Assembly (NCBI GenBank): GCA_016742125.1
Contig: JACVCM010000001.1
Location: 1 to 64,000 of the forward strand
Origin: Sphingomonadaceae bacterium
Lineage (GTDB): Bacteria; Pseudomonadota; Alphaproteobacteria; Sphingomonadales; Sphingomonadaceae
Length of the DNA: 64,000 bases
Direction of reading: 5' to 3'
The notes below the pieces were generated by a model. It was not told the origin of the DNA. It made no database searches and worked only from the letters and a program-made list of their open reading frames with translations. The translations under genes and the position numbers were made by a program. Below are positions 45,212 to 54,998 of the stretch, piece after piece (the first letter of the stretch is position 1; the number at the start of each line of letters is the position of its first letter).

Positions 45212-46540
45212 ATGCACAGCACTTTCCCCCTCCCCGCCACATTCCGCAATGAAGGCCCGTTGCGCGGCACTGTCCGCGTACCCGGCGACAAGTCGATTTC
45301 GCACCGTTCGTTGATGTTAAGCGCGCTCGCCGTCGGGGAAAGCCGGATTTCGGGATTGCTGGAAGGCGAAGACGTGCTCGCCACCGCCGCCGCGATGCGG
45401 GCTATGGGCGCGCATATCGAACGCGACGGTGACGGCACATGGACCGTTCACGGCGTCGGTGTCGGCGGGCTGATGCAGCCGGAAACGGCGCTCGATATGG
45501 GCAATAGCGGAACGTCGACGCGGTTGCTCATGGGGCTCGTTGCAAGCCACCGGCTGACCACGACCTTCATCGGCGATGCCTCGCTGTCCAAACGCCCGAT
45601 GGGCCGCGTCATCGATCCGCTGAGCCTGATGGGCGCGGAGTTCACGGCTAGCCCGGGCGGCACATTGCCATTGATGGTGCGCGGATTGGTGCCGGCCATC
45701 CCGATTAGTTACCGACTGCCCGTGGCCTCGGCACAGGTAAAAAGCGCCGTGCTGCTAGCTGGCTTGAATGCACCCGGCATCACCGAAGTCATTGAACCTG
45801 TCCCGACCCGCGACCACAGCGAACGGATGCTGCGCGGTTTCGGTGCGGAATTAAGCGTCGAGGTCGATGCTGACGGCGTCCGCCATATCCGCCTCACCGG
45901 CGAAGCCGAACTCAAGCCGCAGATCATAGAAGTCCCCGGCGACCCCTCCTCTGCCGCTTTTCCGATTGTCGCCGCGCTGATCACGCCGGGCAGCGAAGTG
46001 ACTGTCACTCATGTCGGCATGAACCCGACTCGCACCGGCATCTACAAGATGCTCAAGGCAATGGGCGCTGACCTGACCTATAGCAACGAACGCGAAGTCG
46101 GCGGCGAGCCGGTCGCCGACATTACCGCGCGTCATTCGGTCTTACGCGGCATAGAAGTCCCGCCAGACGTCGCACCGAGTATGATAGACGAATTTCCCGT
46201 GTTTTTCGTCGCGGCCAGCGTCGCCCAGGGTCGCACCACCACCAGCGGCCTCGACGAACTGCGCGTCAAGGAAAGCGACCGGCTGGCGCTGATGGCGGCG
46301 GGCCTGAAAGCCATCGGCGCAAAGGTCGAGGAACGCGAAGACGGGCTCGTCATCGACGGCACGGGCGGCGAACCGCTTGAAGGCGGCGCAACCATCGCCA
46401 GCGCCCTAGACCACCGCATTGCGATGAGTTTCGCCGTGGCGGGGCAGCATTGTTATCATGGCGTTACGGTTGACGATGTGTCGCCGATTGCGACCAGCTT
46501 CCCTACTTTCGAGGCGATGCTGGCGGCATTGGCAGCATGA
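45212..46540 (+). CDS. aroA: 3-phosphoshikimate 1-carboxyvinyltransferase (EPSP synthase)
   Basis: A 442-residue shikimate-pathway enzyme that adds enolpyruvate from PEP to shikimate-3-phosphate. Motifs: [12 protein letters not shown] near residue 25, the [15 protein letters not shown] loop with the alanine-for-glycine question answered by [18 protein letters not shown], and the C-terminal RVKESDRL and [10 protein letters not shown]. It overlaps a small membrane-protein gene by 4 bases, then cmk and rpsA: the common aroA-cmk-rpsA order. Confidence 0.96.
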   Translation: MHSTFPLPATFRNEGPLRGTVRVPGDKSISHRSLMLSALAVGESRISGLLEGEDVLATAAAMRAMGAHIERDGDGTWTVHGVGVGGLMQPETALDMGNSGTSTRLLMGLVASHRLTTTFIGDASLSKRPMGRVIDPLSLMGAEFTASPGGTLPLMVRGLVPAIPISYRLPVASAQVKSAVLLAGLNAPGITEVIEPVPTRDHSERMLRGFGAELSVEVDADGVRHIRLTGEAELKPQIIEVPGDPSSAAFPIVAALITPGSEVTVTHVGMNPTRTGIYKMLKAMGADLTYSNEREVGGEPVADITARHSVLRGIEVPPDVAPSMIDEFPVFFVAASVAQGRTTTSGLDELRVKESDRLALMAAGLKAIGAKVEEREDGLVIDGTGGEPLEGGATIASALDHRIAMSFAVAGQHCYHGVTVDDVSPIATSFPTFEAMLAALAA

Positions 46541-46797
46541 GCGGGCTGGCCGCCGATATTATCGGCATTATCGGTAGCATCTTGTTTATCTCCGCCTTTG
46601 CTTATGCGAACGTGACAAAGGCGCTGAACAAGCTCTGGTTCAATGTGGCAAATCTTGCAGGCGCGATATGCCTGCTGATTTCATTGTCAGTGCATTTCAA
46701 TCTGGCAGCGTTCATACTTGAGGCTGCGTGGGCTGTCATCGCACTGGCGGGAATCGTAGCGGCACTCGGCAAACCAAAAAACGAGACGCAGCCTTGA
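46537..46797 (+). CDS. Small membrane protein, CBU_0592-like
   Basis: An 86-residue protein with three hydrophobic helices (about 7-25, 34-52, 57-76). The [16 protein letters not shown] start and [13 protein letters not shown] core are like the small CBU_0592-type membrane proteins. It overlaps aroA by ATGA at its start and cmk by TTGA at its end, so it is translated with both. Function unknown. Confidence 0.8.
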   Translation: MSGLAADIIGIIGSILFISAFAYANVTKALNKLWFNVANLAGAICLLISLSVHFNLAAFILEAAWAVIALAGIVAALGKPKNETQP

Positions 46798-47420
46798 TCA
46801 TCGCCGTTGACGGCCCCACTGCCTCGGGTAAAGGCACCATCGCCAAGGCGCTGGCCGAACATTATGGCCTGCCCTTTCTCGACACCGGCCTGCTTTATCG
46901 CGCGGTGGGCTATCAGGTCATGCAGAATGGCGGTGACCCGGACAATGCAGTCGATGCGCTGAAGGCGTGCGATTTCCCTGAAAGCATATTGGGCGACCAT
47001 GCGTTGCGTAGCGAAACGGTGGGCGGCCTCGCCAGTCGGGTTTCTGTGCACCCCGAGGTGCGTGCCGCGCTCAATAAACGGCAAGTCGATTTTGCGCATC
47101 AGCCTGGCGGTGCTTTACTCGACGGGCGCGATATCGGGACGGTGATTGCACCCGATGCCGACGTGAAGCTGTTCGTCACCGCGCCCGCCGCCGTGCGTGC
47201 GGAGCGGCGACATGGCGAGATGGTGGCACGCGGGGTGGATGTTTCCTTTGAGGCCATCCTCGCCGATATCCATGCCCGCGACGAGCGTGATTCCGGCCGT
47301 GCAGCAGCCCCCCTCAAGCCCGCAGACGACGCGCTCTTGCTTGATACGGGCGATTTGACTATAGGCGGCGCCGTTCAAGCCGCGATAGCGCTGGTGGAGC
47401 GAAAGCTTCGCGAGGGTTAA
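46794..47420 (+). CDS. cmk: Cytidylate kinase
   Basis: A 208-residue kinase that phosphorylates CMP and dCMP. P-loop GPTASGKGT is at the N-terminus, followed by LDTGLLYRAVG and LLDGRDIGTVIAPDA. The start is a TTG at 46794 whose TTGA overlaps the previous stop; the next in-frame ATG would remove the P-loop. Length is normal for the short Cmk class. Confidence 0.93.
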   Translation: MIIAVDGPTASGKGTIAKALAEHYGLPFLDTGLLYRAVGYQVMQNGGDPDNAVDALKACDFPESILGDHALRSETVGGLASRVSVHPEVRAALNKRQVDFAHQPGGALLDGRDIGTVIAPDADVKLFVTAPAAVRAERRHGEMVARGVDVSFEAILADIHARDERDSGRAAAPLKPADDALLLDTGDLTIGGAVQAAIALVERKLREG

Positions 47421-47452
47421 GCGGCGGGGCGTTTCCATTGCGAACGCCGTCA

Positions 47453-47533
47453 CCCTGAACTTGTTTCAGGGTCCATTTCTCCTCGCAGACCTTTGGTCAA
47501 TGCTGATGGATGGATGCTGAAACAAGTTCAGCA
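47453..47533. repeat. Inverted pair of CTGAACTTGTTTCAG elements
   Basis: CTGAACTTGTTTCAG at 47455-47469 and its exact reverse complement CTGAAACAAGTTCAG at 47517-47531, 47 bases apart, between cmk and rpsA. Each copy is itself a near palindrome. This type of CCTGAACTTGTTTCAGG element is familiar from sphingomonad intergenic DNA. The remaining gap holds the rpsA leader and nothing else I can recognise. Confidence 0.75.
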
Positions 47534-47666
47534 TGACGTAGTGGATATATGGCAACCCTCTTAAAACGAACGCCTTTTCGGCATGGGGCCGCTGGGGCAT
47601 TTCTGGTCAAAGACCATCGGAACCAACCGATTGGCCGGATAAAATGTAAGTAAGGAACTCTAACCT

Positions 47667-49373
47667 ATGGCAACTTCGCCAAACCCGACCCGCGACGATT
47701 TCGCGGCACTTCTCGACGAATCACTTGGTGGCGCCGACGGTGGCTTTGAAGGCCGCGTCGTAAAGGGCACCGTAACCGCGATCGACAATGACCATGCCGT
47801 AATCGACGTCGGTCTGAAATCAGAAGGCCGCGTGGCGCTGCGCGAATTCGCTATGCCCGGCCAGAAAGCCGACCTGAAAGTCGGCGACGAAGTCGAAGTC
47901 TATGTCGACCGCGTCGAAAATATGAACGGTGAGGCGATGCTGAGCCGTGACCGTGCCCGCCGCGAAGCCGCGTGGGATGTACTCGAAGGCGAATTCGACG
48001 CCGGCAACCGCGTCGACGGCGTTATCTTCGGTCGCGTCAAGGGTGGTTTCACCGTCGATCTTGGCGGCGCAGTGGCATTCTTGCCCGGTAGCCAGGTCGA
48101 CGTCCGCCCCGTGCGCGACGTAGGTCCGCTGATGGACATCGCGCAGCCATTCGTCATCCTGAAAATGGACCGCAAGCGCGGCAACATCGTTGTTTCGCGT
48201 CGCGCCATCCTTGAAGAAACTCGTGCAGAACAGCGCACCGGCCTGATCCAGAACCTCGCTGAAGGCCAGATCATCGACGGCGTTGTCAAGAATATCACCG
48301 ACTATGGTGCGTTTGTCGACCTGGGCGGCATCGACGGCCTGCTGCACGTCACCGACATCAGCTACAAGCGTATCAACCACCCGAGCGAAGTCATCAACAT
48401 CGGTGACACCGTCAAGGTCCAGATCGTCCGCATCAACAAGGATACCCAGCGCATCAGCCTTGGCATGAAGCAGCTGGAGAGCGATCCGTGGGATGCTGCC
48501 GTCAAGAATTATCCGGTCGGCACGAAGCTCAAGGGCGCTGTCACGAACATCACCGAATATGGTGCATTCATTGAACTCGAACCCGGCATCGAGGGTCTGG
48601 TCCATGTTTCGGAAATGTCCTGGACCAAGAAGAACGTCCACCCGGGCAAGATCGTTTCGACCAGCCAGGAAGTCGACGTCGTCGTTCTCGACATCGACAT
48701 GGAAAAGCGCCGCATTTCGCTCGGCCTCAAGCAGGCTCAGGACAATCCGTGGGCGTCGTTCGCAGAGAAGTTCCCCGTCGGTTCGACCGTCGAAGGCGAA
48801 GTCAAGAATGCGACCGAGTTCGGCCTGTTCATCGGCCTCGACGGCGATGTCGACGGCATGGTCCACATGTCGGATATCGCATGGGGTATTTCCGGCGAGG
48901 AAGCGTTGCACCTCCACCGCAAAGGCGAAACCGTCAAGGCCGTGGTACTCGATATCGACGCCGAGAAAGAACGTATCTCGCTGGGTATCAAGCAGCTTGA
49001 AAAGGGTGCCCCTTCGGCAGCTGGCGCTGCTTCGGCTGGCGGCCTGAAGAAGGGTGCGAGCGTCACCGTTACCGTTCTTGAAGTCCGCGATGGCGGCCTT
49101 GAAGTACAGGCAGGCGAAGACGGCGCGACCGGCTTTATCAAGCGCGCCGACCTTGGCCGCGACCGCGACGAGCAGCGTCCGGACCGCTTCCAGGTCGGTC
49201 AGAAGTTCGACGCGATGGTCACCGGGTTCGACCGTTCGAAGAAGCCGAATTTCTCGGTCAAAGCGCTTCAGCTGGCCGAAGAAAAGCAGGCTGTCGAACA
49301 ATATGGTTCGTCCGACTCGGGCGCATCGCTTGGCGATATTCTGGGCGAGGCACTGAAGAGCGCGAAGAAGTAA
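47667..49373 (+). CDS. rpsA: 30S ribosomal protein S1
   Basis: A 568-residue protein with six S1 (OB-fold) repeats. The first two are the ribosome-binding divergent copies; later ones show the standard pattern, for example VKNITDYGAFVDLGGIDGLLHVTDISYKRI and TNITEYGAFIELEPGIEGLVHVSEMSW split across residues 210-330. It binds mRNA upstream of the start and helps initiation. Codon use is strongly biased (GGC, GTC, AAG), as expected for high expression. AAGGA is placed before ATG, and a clear terminator follows. Confidence 0.98.
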   Translation: MATSPNPTRDDFAALLDESLGGADGGFEGRVVKGTVTAIDNDHAVIDVGLKSEGRVALREFAMPGQKADLKVGDEVEVYVDRVENMNGEAMLSRDRARREAAWDVLEGEFDAGNRVDGVIFGRVKGGFTVDLGGAVAFLPGSQVDVRPVRDVGPLMDIAQPFVILKMDRKRGNIVVSRRAILEETRAEQRTGLIQNLAEGQIIDGVVKNITDYGAFVDLGGIDGLLHVTDISYKRINHPSEVINIGDTVKVQIVRINKDTQRISLGMKQLESDPWDAAVKNYPVGTKLKGAVTNITEYGAFIELEPGIEGLVHVSEMSWTKKNVHPGKIVSTSQEVDVVVLDIDMEKRRISLGLKQAQDNPWASFAEKFPVGSTVEGEVKNATEFGLFIGLDGDVDGMVHMSDIAWGISGEEALHLHRKGETVKAVVLDIDAEKERISLGIKQLEKGAPSAAGAASAGGLKKGASVTVTVLEVRDGGLEVQAGEDGATGFIKRADLGRDRDEQRPDRFQVGQKFDAMVTGFDRSKKPNFSVKALQLAEEKQAVEQYGSSDSGASLGDILGEALKSAKK

Positions 49374-49411
49374 GATCGGGCTTTATAACCAAAGTTCCAG
49401 TTTTGGGACAC

Positions 49412-49445
49412 AAAACCCGCCCTTGGCAACAGGGGCGGGTTTTTG
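49412..49445 (+). terminator. Rho-independent terminator after rpsA
   Basis: AAAACCCGCCC pairs with GGGCGGGTTTT over 11 bases around a 10-base loop, ending in a T-run. It lies about 40 bases after the rpsA stop. The strongest terminator seen in the window. Confidence 0.92.
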
Positions 49446-49595
49446 CTGCCTTCCTGCAAACGACTGCACAGTAAATGCGTTGTAAAACGGGAGATTTTCT
49501 GTCAGCTTTGCGTTTCCCGAACCGGAGCCGCTTGGTCGCATGGCATCCAAATAGAGGTCGGGCCTTGGCCAAAAAATATATGAAGGGCTTTGCAC

Positions 49596-49874
49596 ATGAT
49601 CCGGTCCGAATTGATCAAGAAACTCGAAGTTGAAAACCCAGAGCTGAAAACCGAAGAGATCGAGAAAATCGTCGATCTGTTTTTCAACCAGATCATCCAG
49701 CGACTGGCCGATGGCGGCCGTGTCGAACTCCGCGGCTTCGGCGCCTTTTCGACACGCGATCGCTCCCCGCGCAAGGGCCGCAACCCCCGCACAGGTGCCT
49801 CGGTCGAGGTTCCTTCCAAACGGGTTCCCTATTTCAAGCCCGGCAAGGAAGTGCGCGAGCAGCTGAACCGCTAG
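49596..49874 (+). CDS. ihfB: Integration host factor beta subunit
   Basis: A 92-residue HU/IHF-family DNA-bending protein. MIRSELIKKL start, VELRGFGAFSTRDR arm base and GRNPRTGASVEVPSKRVPYFKPGK show the family; VEVPSK with RNPRTG is typical of IhfB over HU. The rpsA-ihfB order is conserved in proteobacteria. ATG at 49596 with AAGGG upstream preferred over a TTG two codons earlier. Confidence 0.95.
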   Translation: MIRSELIKKLEVENPELKTEEIEKIVDLFFNQIIQRLADGGRVELRGFGAFSTRDRSPRKGRNPRTGASVEVPSKRVPYFKPGKEVREQLNR

Positions 49875-49887
49875 GTCGCAACGATGT

Positions 49888-50655
49888 TCAGGTTTTCAGG
49901 CGGTATCCCGTCCTGAACATCCATGAGATGATTGCCAGGCAGACGATCAGGCAAATCGCCATGGCGGCGATGCTGACCTCTATTGCGACATCGCCCTGCC
50001 CAAAAAATGTCCACCGAAAGCCGCTGATCAGGTAGATCATCGGATTGAACAGCGTCAGCTTCTGCCACAGCGGCGGCAACATATCGATCGCATAGAAAGC
50101 GCCGCCCAGGAAGGTCAGCGGATAGACGACCAGGAAGGGGATGACCTGCAACTGCTCGAAGCTCTTCGCCCAGATACCGATGATGAAGCCGAACAGGCAG
50201 AAGGTGATTACGATCAGCACCATGAAGACCACCATCAGCAAGGGATATGCAATCTGCACATCCACGAACAGGTTCGCCGTCGCCAATATAATGCAACCGA
50301 TCAGGATCGACTTGCTTGCCGCCGCGCCGACATAGGCGATCACCATTTCGAACGGCGACATCGGCGCGGATAGCATCTCGTAAATCGTGCCCGTCCATTT
50401 CGGAAGATAGATGCCGAACGATGCGTTGTTGATGCTCTCGGTGAACATCGTCAGCATCATCAGACCCGGCACGATGAATGCACCATAGGAAACATTGCCA
50501 ATCTCTTCCATGCGGCTACCGATCGCGGACCCGAATACCACGAAATAGAGGCAGGTCATCACCACGGGCAGCATCAGGCTGGTCCAGACGGTACGACCGA
50601 AGCGCGCCATTTCGAATCGATACAATGCCCAGATACCAGTCCAGTTGCCGATCAT
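49888..50655 (-). CDS. ABC-2 type transporter permease
   Basis: A 255-residue protein with six membrane segments and the ABC-2 pattern around [21 protein letters not shown] (about 104-124), the region contacting the ATPase. It overlaps the ATPase gene by 4 bases. The pair resembles YadG/YadH-type exporters; the substrate is unknown. Confidence 0.9.
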   Translation of the reverse strand: MIGNWTGIWALYRFEMARFGRTVWTSLMLPVVMTCLYFVVFGSAIGSRMEEIGNVSYGAFIVPGLMMLTMFTESINNASFGIYLPKWTGTIYEMLSAPMSPFEMVIAYVGAAASKSILIGCIILATANLFVDVQIAYPLLMVVFMVLIVITFCLFGFIIGIWAKSFEQLQVIPFLVVYPLTFLGGAFYAIDMLPPLWQKLTLFNPMIYLISGFRWTFFGQGDVAIEVSIAAMAICLIVCLAIISWMFRTGYRLKT

Positions 50656-51587
50656 GCTGTGTCACCCTTTGAATGAACCAATCCCACAAATATGTCTTCC
50701 AGAGAGCTCTGTTTCGTGCGCAAATCCTTGAACGACAGCCCGAGGTCGCTCATCCTGCGTAACAATGACGGCACACCGGTTGCGTCGGCTTGCGTGTCGA
50801 ATTCATATACCAGCTCGTGTCCCTCGGCTTCCAGCGCCAAGTCCCAGTCGGTGAGGCCGTCGGGTATTGCGGTGAGCGGCTCGGCCAGGTTGAGGGTCAG
50901 GGTCTTGCGCCCCAGCTTGCGCATCAACGCATGTTTTTCCTCGACCACTATAAGCTCGCCCTTGTTGATCACGCCAACCCGGTCCGCCATTTCCTCGGCT
51001 TCCTCGATATAGTGGGTGGTCAGGATGATGGTCACACCGCGTTCGCGCAGCGCGCGTACCATCGCCCACATGTCACGGCGCAATTCGACATCGACCCCCG
51101 CCGTCGGTTCGTCGAGAAACAGGATTTCGGGTTCGTGGCTCAACGCCTTGGCGATCATTACCCGGCGCTTCATCCCGCCCGACAGTTCCATGATCTTCGC
51201 ATCGCGCTTGTCCCAGAGCGACAGGTCGCGCAGCAGCTGTTCGATGAAGGCCGGATTGCGTTTGCACCCGAACAGACCGCGGCTGAAGTTGACCGTGGTG
51301 ATGACCTTTTCAAAGGCATCGGTGTGCAGTTCCTGTGGCACCAGACCGATCATCCGCCGGACCTTCCGAAACTCCCTGATATGGTCTCGCCCGTCAACCA
51401 GCACTGTCCCGCCGCTCGGCGTCACGATGCCGCAGATAATCGAAATCATTGTTGTCTTGCCTGCTCCGTTGGGCCCAAGCAGCGCAAAAATCTCGCCCTT
51501 CGCTATCTCGAGGTCGATCGTACTTAATGCATGCTCGCCACCCGCATAGGTTTTGGACAGGCCGGATATCTGAATAATCGGAGGCAT
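50652..51587 (-). CDS. ABC transporter ATP-binding protein
   Basis: A 311-residue ATPase: Walker [10 protein letters not shown] near residue 39, signature [15 protein letters not shown], Walker B EILFLDEP and switch histidine in [12 protein letters not shown]-terminal domain of about 80 residues follows, usual for drug- or polysaccharide-type ABC-2 ATPases. ATG 51587 opens [14 protein letters not shown]; the longer frame to 51653 has no ribosome-binding site. First gene of the pair with the permease. Confidence 0.92.
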   Translation of the reverse strand: MPPIIQISGLSKTYAGGEHALSTIDLEIAKGEIFALLGPNGAGKTTMISIICGIVTPSGGTVLVDGRDHIREFRKVRRMIGLVPQELHTDAFEKVITTVNFSRGLFGCKRNPAFIEQLLRDLSLWDKRDAKIMELSGGMKRRVMIAKALSHEPEILFLDEPTAGVDVELRRDMWAMVRALRERGVTIILTTHYIEEAEEMADRVGVINKGELIVVEEKHALMRKLGRKTLTLNLAEPLTAIPDGLTDWDLALEAEGHELVYEFDTQADATGVPSLLRRMSDLGLSFKDLRTKQSSLEDIFVGLVHSKGDTA

Positions 51588-51674
51588 ATTGTTTCCGGAG
51601 GGAGGGAGCGGGACGGAAGCGCTTGCCCTAGCGCCCCGCCTCGGCTTTAACAACGGCGCAAGGCAGCCCCTCGC

Positions 51675-51760
51675 GCGGATGTGGCGGAATGGTAGACGCT
51701 ACAGACTTAAAATCTGTTGTCCTTTTGGGCGTGCGGGTTCGAGTCCCGCCATCCGCACCA
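51675..51760 (+). tRNA. tRNA-Leu (anticodon TAA)
   Basis: An 86-base class II tRNA with encoded CCA. Acceptor stem GCGGATG/CATCCGC; anticodon stem ACAGA/TCTGT with loop CTTAAAA gives anticodon TAA (UAA). A long variable arm (TGTCCTTTTGGGCG region) fits leucine. Confidence 0.96.
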
Positions 51761-51812
51761 TCTTTTTAGGAACATTCCCAGGCGATGGAGCGGAAACAGG
51801 CATAGACCAACG

Positions 51813-53321
51813 CTAGTTCCTCGGTGCCTGCCGCCGGTAACTCAACGCTTCGGCAATGTGGATACGTCCGACATGCTCACTAGCGGCCAGATCCGCGATC
51901 GTGCGCGACACGCGCAATATTCTTGTATAGCCACGTGCCGATAGCCGCATGGCTTCGGCAGCCTGTGCCAAAAGTTTCTGGCCCGGCTCGTCAGGTGTTC
52001 CGTAACTGCGCAGTGCATCGCCATCTAACTCGGCATTGGTGCGCATGCCTGTCCCTGCCAATCTGCTGCTCTGCACGTCCCGGGCGGCTTTGACTCGCGC
52101 AGCCACCTCGGCCGATCCCTCGGCAGGCGGCGGCAGGACAAGGTCCGCAGCGCTGACTGCCTGCACTTCGACATGCAGATCGATACGGTCGAGCAGCGGT
52201 CCCGAAATCTTCGCCTGATAGTCGGCGGCGCAGCGCGGGGCGCGACTGCACGCCAGTGCCGCATCGCCCAGATGTCCGCAGCGGCAGGGGTTCATCGCCG
52301 CGACCAACTGGACATTGGCTGGAAAGGTGACATGACTGTTGGCGCGTGCCACGCTGACCTCGCCGGTTTCAAGCGGCTGACGAAGGCTGTCGAGTACGCC
52401 GCGCTGGAACTCCGGCAACTCGTCGAGAAACAATATGCCAAGATGGGCAAGACTGACTTCACCGGGGCGTACACGCAACCCACCGCCGACAAGCGCCGGC
52501 ATCGATGCGCTATGGTGCGGTGACCGGAAGGGCCGGGTACGCACCAGACGTCCGCCCTCAAGCGTGCCAGCTACCGAAGCGATCATCGAAACCTCAAGCG
52601 CCTCGGCCGGTGTCAATTCGGGCAGGATACCCGGCATGCAGGATGCCAACAGAGACTTTCCTGCTCCAGGTGGACCGACCATCACCAGATTGTGGCCCCC
52701 CGCGGCAGCGATCTCCAGCGCGCGCTTTGCCGTTTCCTGGCCTTTGACCATTTTTAGGTCGGGTCCGGCAACAGCCGGTTCGGCAACGCCCGGTTCCGGC
52801 GCGCGGAGCAATGCCTGTCCTTTCAGATGGTTGAGCAATGCAAGCAGGTCTGGCGCGGCAACCACCTCGATCTGCCCTGCCCAAGCGGCCTCGGGTCCCT
52901 GTGCGGCCGGGCAGATGAGGCCCATATTCCTGGACGATGCATGTAACGCCGCCAGCAACACGCCGGGTGATGAGGCAACGCGGCCATCAAGCCCGAGCTC
53001 GCCCACCACGACATATTGCGACAGCGCTTCGGCATCGGCGAGTCCCATGGCCGCCAACAGGGCAAGCGCGATCGGCAGGTCGTAATGCGAACCTTCCTTG
53101 GGCAGATCTGCAGGCGACAGGTTGATGGTTATCCGTTTGGGCGGCAACGCCAGACCCAGCGCCGAAATCGCCGCACGCACACGCTCCCGGCTTTCGGCAA
53201 CCGCCTTGTCGGGTAACCCCACGACGGCAAAACCGACCATGCCGGGCGCGATCTGGCATTGCACTTCGACGCTGCGCGCCTCCAGCCCCAGATAGGCCAC
53301 GGTCGATACGATCGACACCAT
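51813..53321 (-). CDS. comM: ComM/YifB family AAA ATPase (Mg-chelatase-like)
   Basis: A 502-residue protein. An N-terminal Lon-like fold domain (VEVQCQIAPGMVGFAVVGLPDKAVAESRERVR split over residues 18-50) is followed by a Mg-chelatase-type AAA domain with Walker A GPPGAGKSLL, Walker B ILFLDELPEF, and the CRCG/C-rich insertion, and a C-terminal helical domain. ComM is a helicase that promotes branch migration in natural transformation. ATG 53321 (MVSIVSTV) was chosen with a G-run upstream; the longer frame to 53489 is not family-like. Confidence 0.93.
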   Translation of the reverse strand: MVSIVSTVAYLGLEARSVEVQCQIAPGMVGFAVVGLPDKAVAESRERVRAAISALGLALPPKRITINLSPADLPKEGSHYDLPIALALLAAMGLADAEALSQYVVVGELGLDGRVASSPGVLLAALHASSRNMGLICPAAQGPEAAWAGQIEVVAAPDLLALLNHLKGQALLRAPEPGVAEPAVAGPDLKMVKGQETAKRALEIAAAGGHNLVMVGPPGAGKSLLASCMPGILPELTPAEALEVSMIASVAGTLEGGRLVRTRPFRSPHHSASMPALVGGGLRVRPGEVSLAHLGILFLDELPEFQRGVLDSLRQPLETGEVSVARANSHVTFPANVQLVAAMNPCRCGHLGDAALACSRAPRCAADYQAKISGPLLDRIDLHVEVQAVSAADLVLPPPAEGSAEVAARVKAARDVQSSRLAGTGMRTNAELDGDALRSYGTPDEPGQKLLAQAAEAMRLSARGYTRILRVSRTIADLAASEHVGRIHIAEALSYRRQAPRN

Positions 53322-53583
53322 TTGCAATTGCCCCCCAAGCGATGTCGAGAAAGGCCCCCGCCGGACCGGGATGATTGTGAAGATCCGGCGGGGGCCCTGC
53401 CAACCGGTCCAGTGGTCGACACCGTTTGATGGCAGGGCGGGACCCGATGTCGCAATTCCCAACGGCTCGTATACGAACCGTTCGCACATGCTCCAAACAG
53501 CGCCGAAGCGCCGAATGTCCCTAAGTTTCGTTTAACCCTTTACAGTGACAGGTTTTCAATAGGGTCTGGCCCATTGGACTGGG

Positions 53584-54249
53584 ATGACACTGTCTGTCGC
53601 AATGCGCATGTTCGCTCTAGGCGCCCTCACCCTGGCGCCTGCGGGCGGGCATGCGTTTGACAGCGTCAGCATCGAGACCGAAATATATGAATATGTGGAA
53701 GACGCGGATCGGACAACAGCGTCCGATAAGACGGCGCTGGCCATATTCGGCCCCTTTCGCGTTATCGCAACCGATCGAGTCGAACTGCGTGGTAGCATCG
53801 AAAGCGACACGCCTGGCCAGTTTAAGGCCATGCTGCGCGCCTATCCGGATATCCGTCAGATCGACATGGTCGATTGCCCGGGGACCGGCGACGACGAAGC
53901 CAATCTGGTCCTCGCCCGAATGGTACGGAAGGCTGGCCTCGTAACCTATGTACCATATGGTGGCTCGGTACGGTCAGGTGGCGTGGAACTGTTTCTTGCA
54001 GGGGTGAAGCGTCAGGCCGAGCCAGATGCCGAGTTTGCCGTGCATAGCTGGTTAGACGAAGACGGCTTTGAGCCAGACGATTATGCCGACAATGATCCGG
54101 TCAATCGCGAATATATCGAATATTATCGCGAAATGGGAATGAGCGAGGACAAGGCAAAGGCCTTTTATGCGCTTACGAATAGCGTTTCGCACAACGAGAC
54201 GCTCGTACTCAGGCCGCGCGACATCGCGGCATATATTCCGCTCGACTGA
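53584..54249 (+). CDS. Periplasmic ClpP/crotonase-fold-like protein (COG3904-like)
   Basis: A 221-residue protein with a signal peptide (MFALGALTLAPAGGHA). Residues about 58-160 read like the ClpP/crotonase fold of predicted periplasmic COG3904 proteins: VELRGSIESDTPGQF, IDMVDCPGTGDDEANLVL, then SVRSGGVELFLAGVKR with a serine at the nucleophile position and VHSW with a histidine. The C-terminus has YYREMGMSEDKAKAFY. It may be a peptidase-like protein; activity is not shown. No operon partner: upstream comM is on the other strand. Confidence 0.7.
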   Translation: MTLSVAMRMFALGALTLAPAGGHAFDSVSIETEIYEYVEDADRTTASDKTALAIFGPFRVIATDRVELRGSIESDTPGQFKAMLRAYPDIRQIDMVDCPGTGDDEANLVLARMVRKAGLVTYVPYGGSVRSGGVELFLAGVKRQAEPDAEFAVHSWLDEDGFEPDDYADNDPVNREYIEYYREMGMSEDKAKAFYALTNSVSHNETLVLRPRDIAAYIPLD

Positions 54250-54329
54250 TCGTCGCCTCAAAAAATAACCCAATATTTCATACCATTTGCGGTGGTCGGA
54301 TGGTGTGCAATCGATATTATATTTGAAAC

Positions 54330-54347
54330 ATACCAACTGGTCGGTAT
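54330..54347. promoter_or_regulatory. Probable TetR operator
   Basis: ATACCAACTGGTCGGTAT is an 18-base imperfect palindrome (14 of 18 positions symmetric), 9 bases before the tetR start codon. TetR-family operators often have ACC-N-GGT half-sites like this. Its position implies autoregulation of the downstream operon. Confidence 0.7.
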
Positions 54348-54356
54348 TTTGATTTC

Positions 54357-54977
54357 ATGCCGAGTCGTTCTGCCCCGTCATCACGCCCCAGCGCTCGGTC
54401 GAAACTGATCGAAGCCGCACATGCCACGGTGCGGGCAAAAGGTTATAACGCGACGTCGGTGGATGAACTTTGTGCCGCTGCGGGCGTGACCAAGGGCGCG
54501 TTCTTCCATTACTTCCCGTCGAAGGAAGCGTTGGCCGTCGCTGCTGCGGGTGCCTGGACCGACATGGCCGAGCAACGGATTTTCACCGCGCCCGATTGGG
54601 TTCGTATTGCCGATCCGTTAGACAGGTTGCTCGCCCACATCGATTTCCGCTTTGCGATGCTCGATGGTCCGGTCGAGGATTTCACCTGCTTCGTCGGCAC
54701 TATGGTCCAGGAAGCGTTCAAAAGCAGCGATGCCATCCGCGCCGCATGCGACGCCAGTGTTACCGCTTATGCGAAACGCCTTGCCGAAGATATCCAGCCG
54801 GCCATCGACCGTTATGGCATCGGTTATGGAGTGACCGCACTTGACCTCGCCTTCCATATCCAGGCGGTGCTGCAAGGCGCCTTCATCATGGCCAAGGCCA
54901 AAGGCAACCCTCAGATCGCCCGCGACACCGTCACGCATCTGAAACGCTATGTGCAGATGCTGTTCAATAGAGAGTGA
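54357..54977 (+). CDS. TetR/AcrR family transcriptional regulator
   Basis: A 206-residue regulator. The helix-turn-helix is TSVDELCAAAGVTKGAFFHYFPSKEAL (about 39-65), with a divergent C-terminal ligand domain. It starts just after the palindrome at 54330-54347 and heads a seven-gene run with gaps of 13-36 bases or overlaps. It is probably the local repressor; ligand unknown. Confidence 0.92.
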   Translation: MPSRSAPSSRPSARSKLIEAAHATVRAKGYNATSVDELCAAAGVTKGAFFHYFPSKEALAVAAAGAWTDMAEQRIFTAPDWVRIADPLDRLLAHIDFRFAMLDGPVEDFTCFVGTMVQEAFKSSDAIRAACDASVTAYAKRLAEDIQPAIDRYGIGYGVTALDLAFHIQAVLQGAFIMAKAKGNPQIARDTVTHLKRYVQMLFNRE

Positions 54978-54998
54978 AAAGAGAAGGAGACCTCCCCC

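Noticed and set aside
47820..49301. Minus-strand open frame of 493 codons inside rpsA
   Set aside because: Shadow of the highly biased codon use in ribosomal protein S1.
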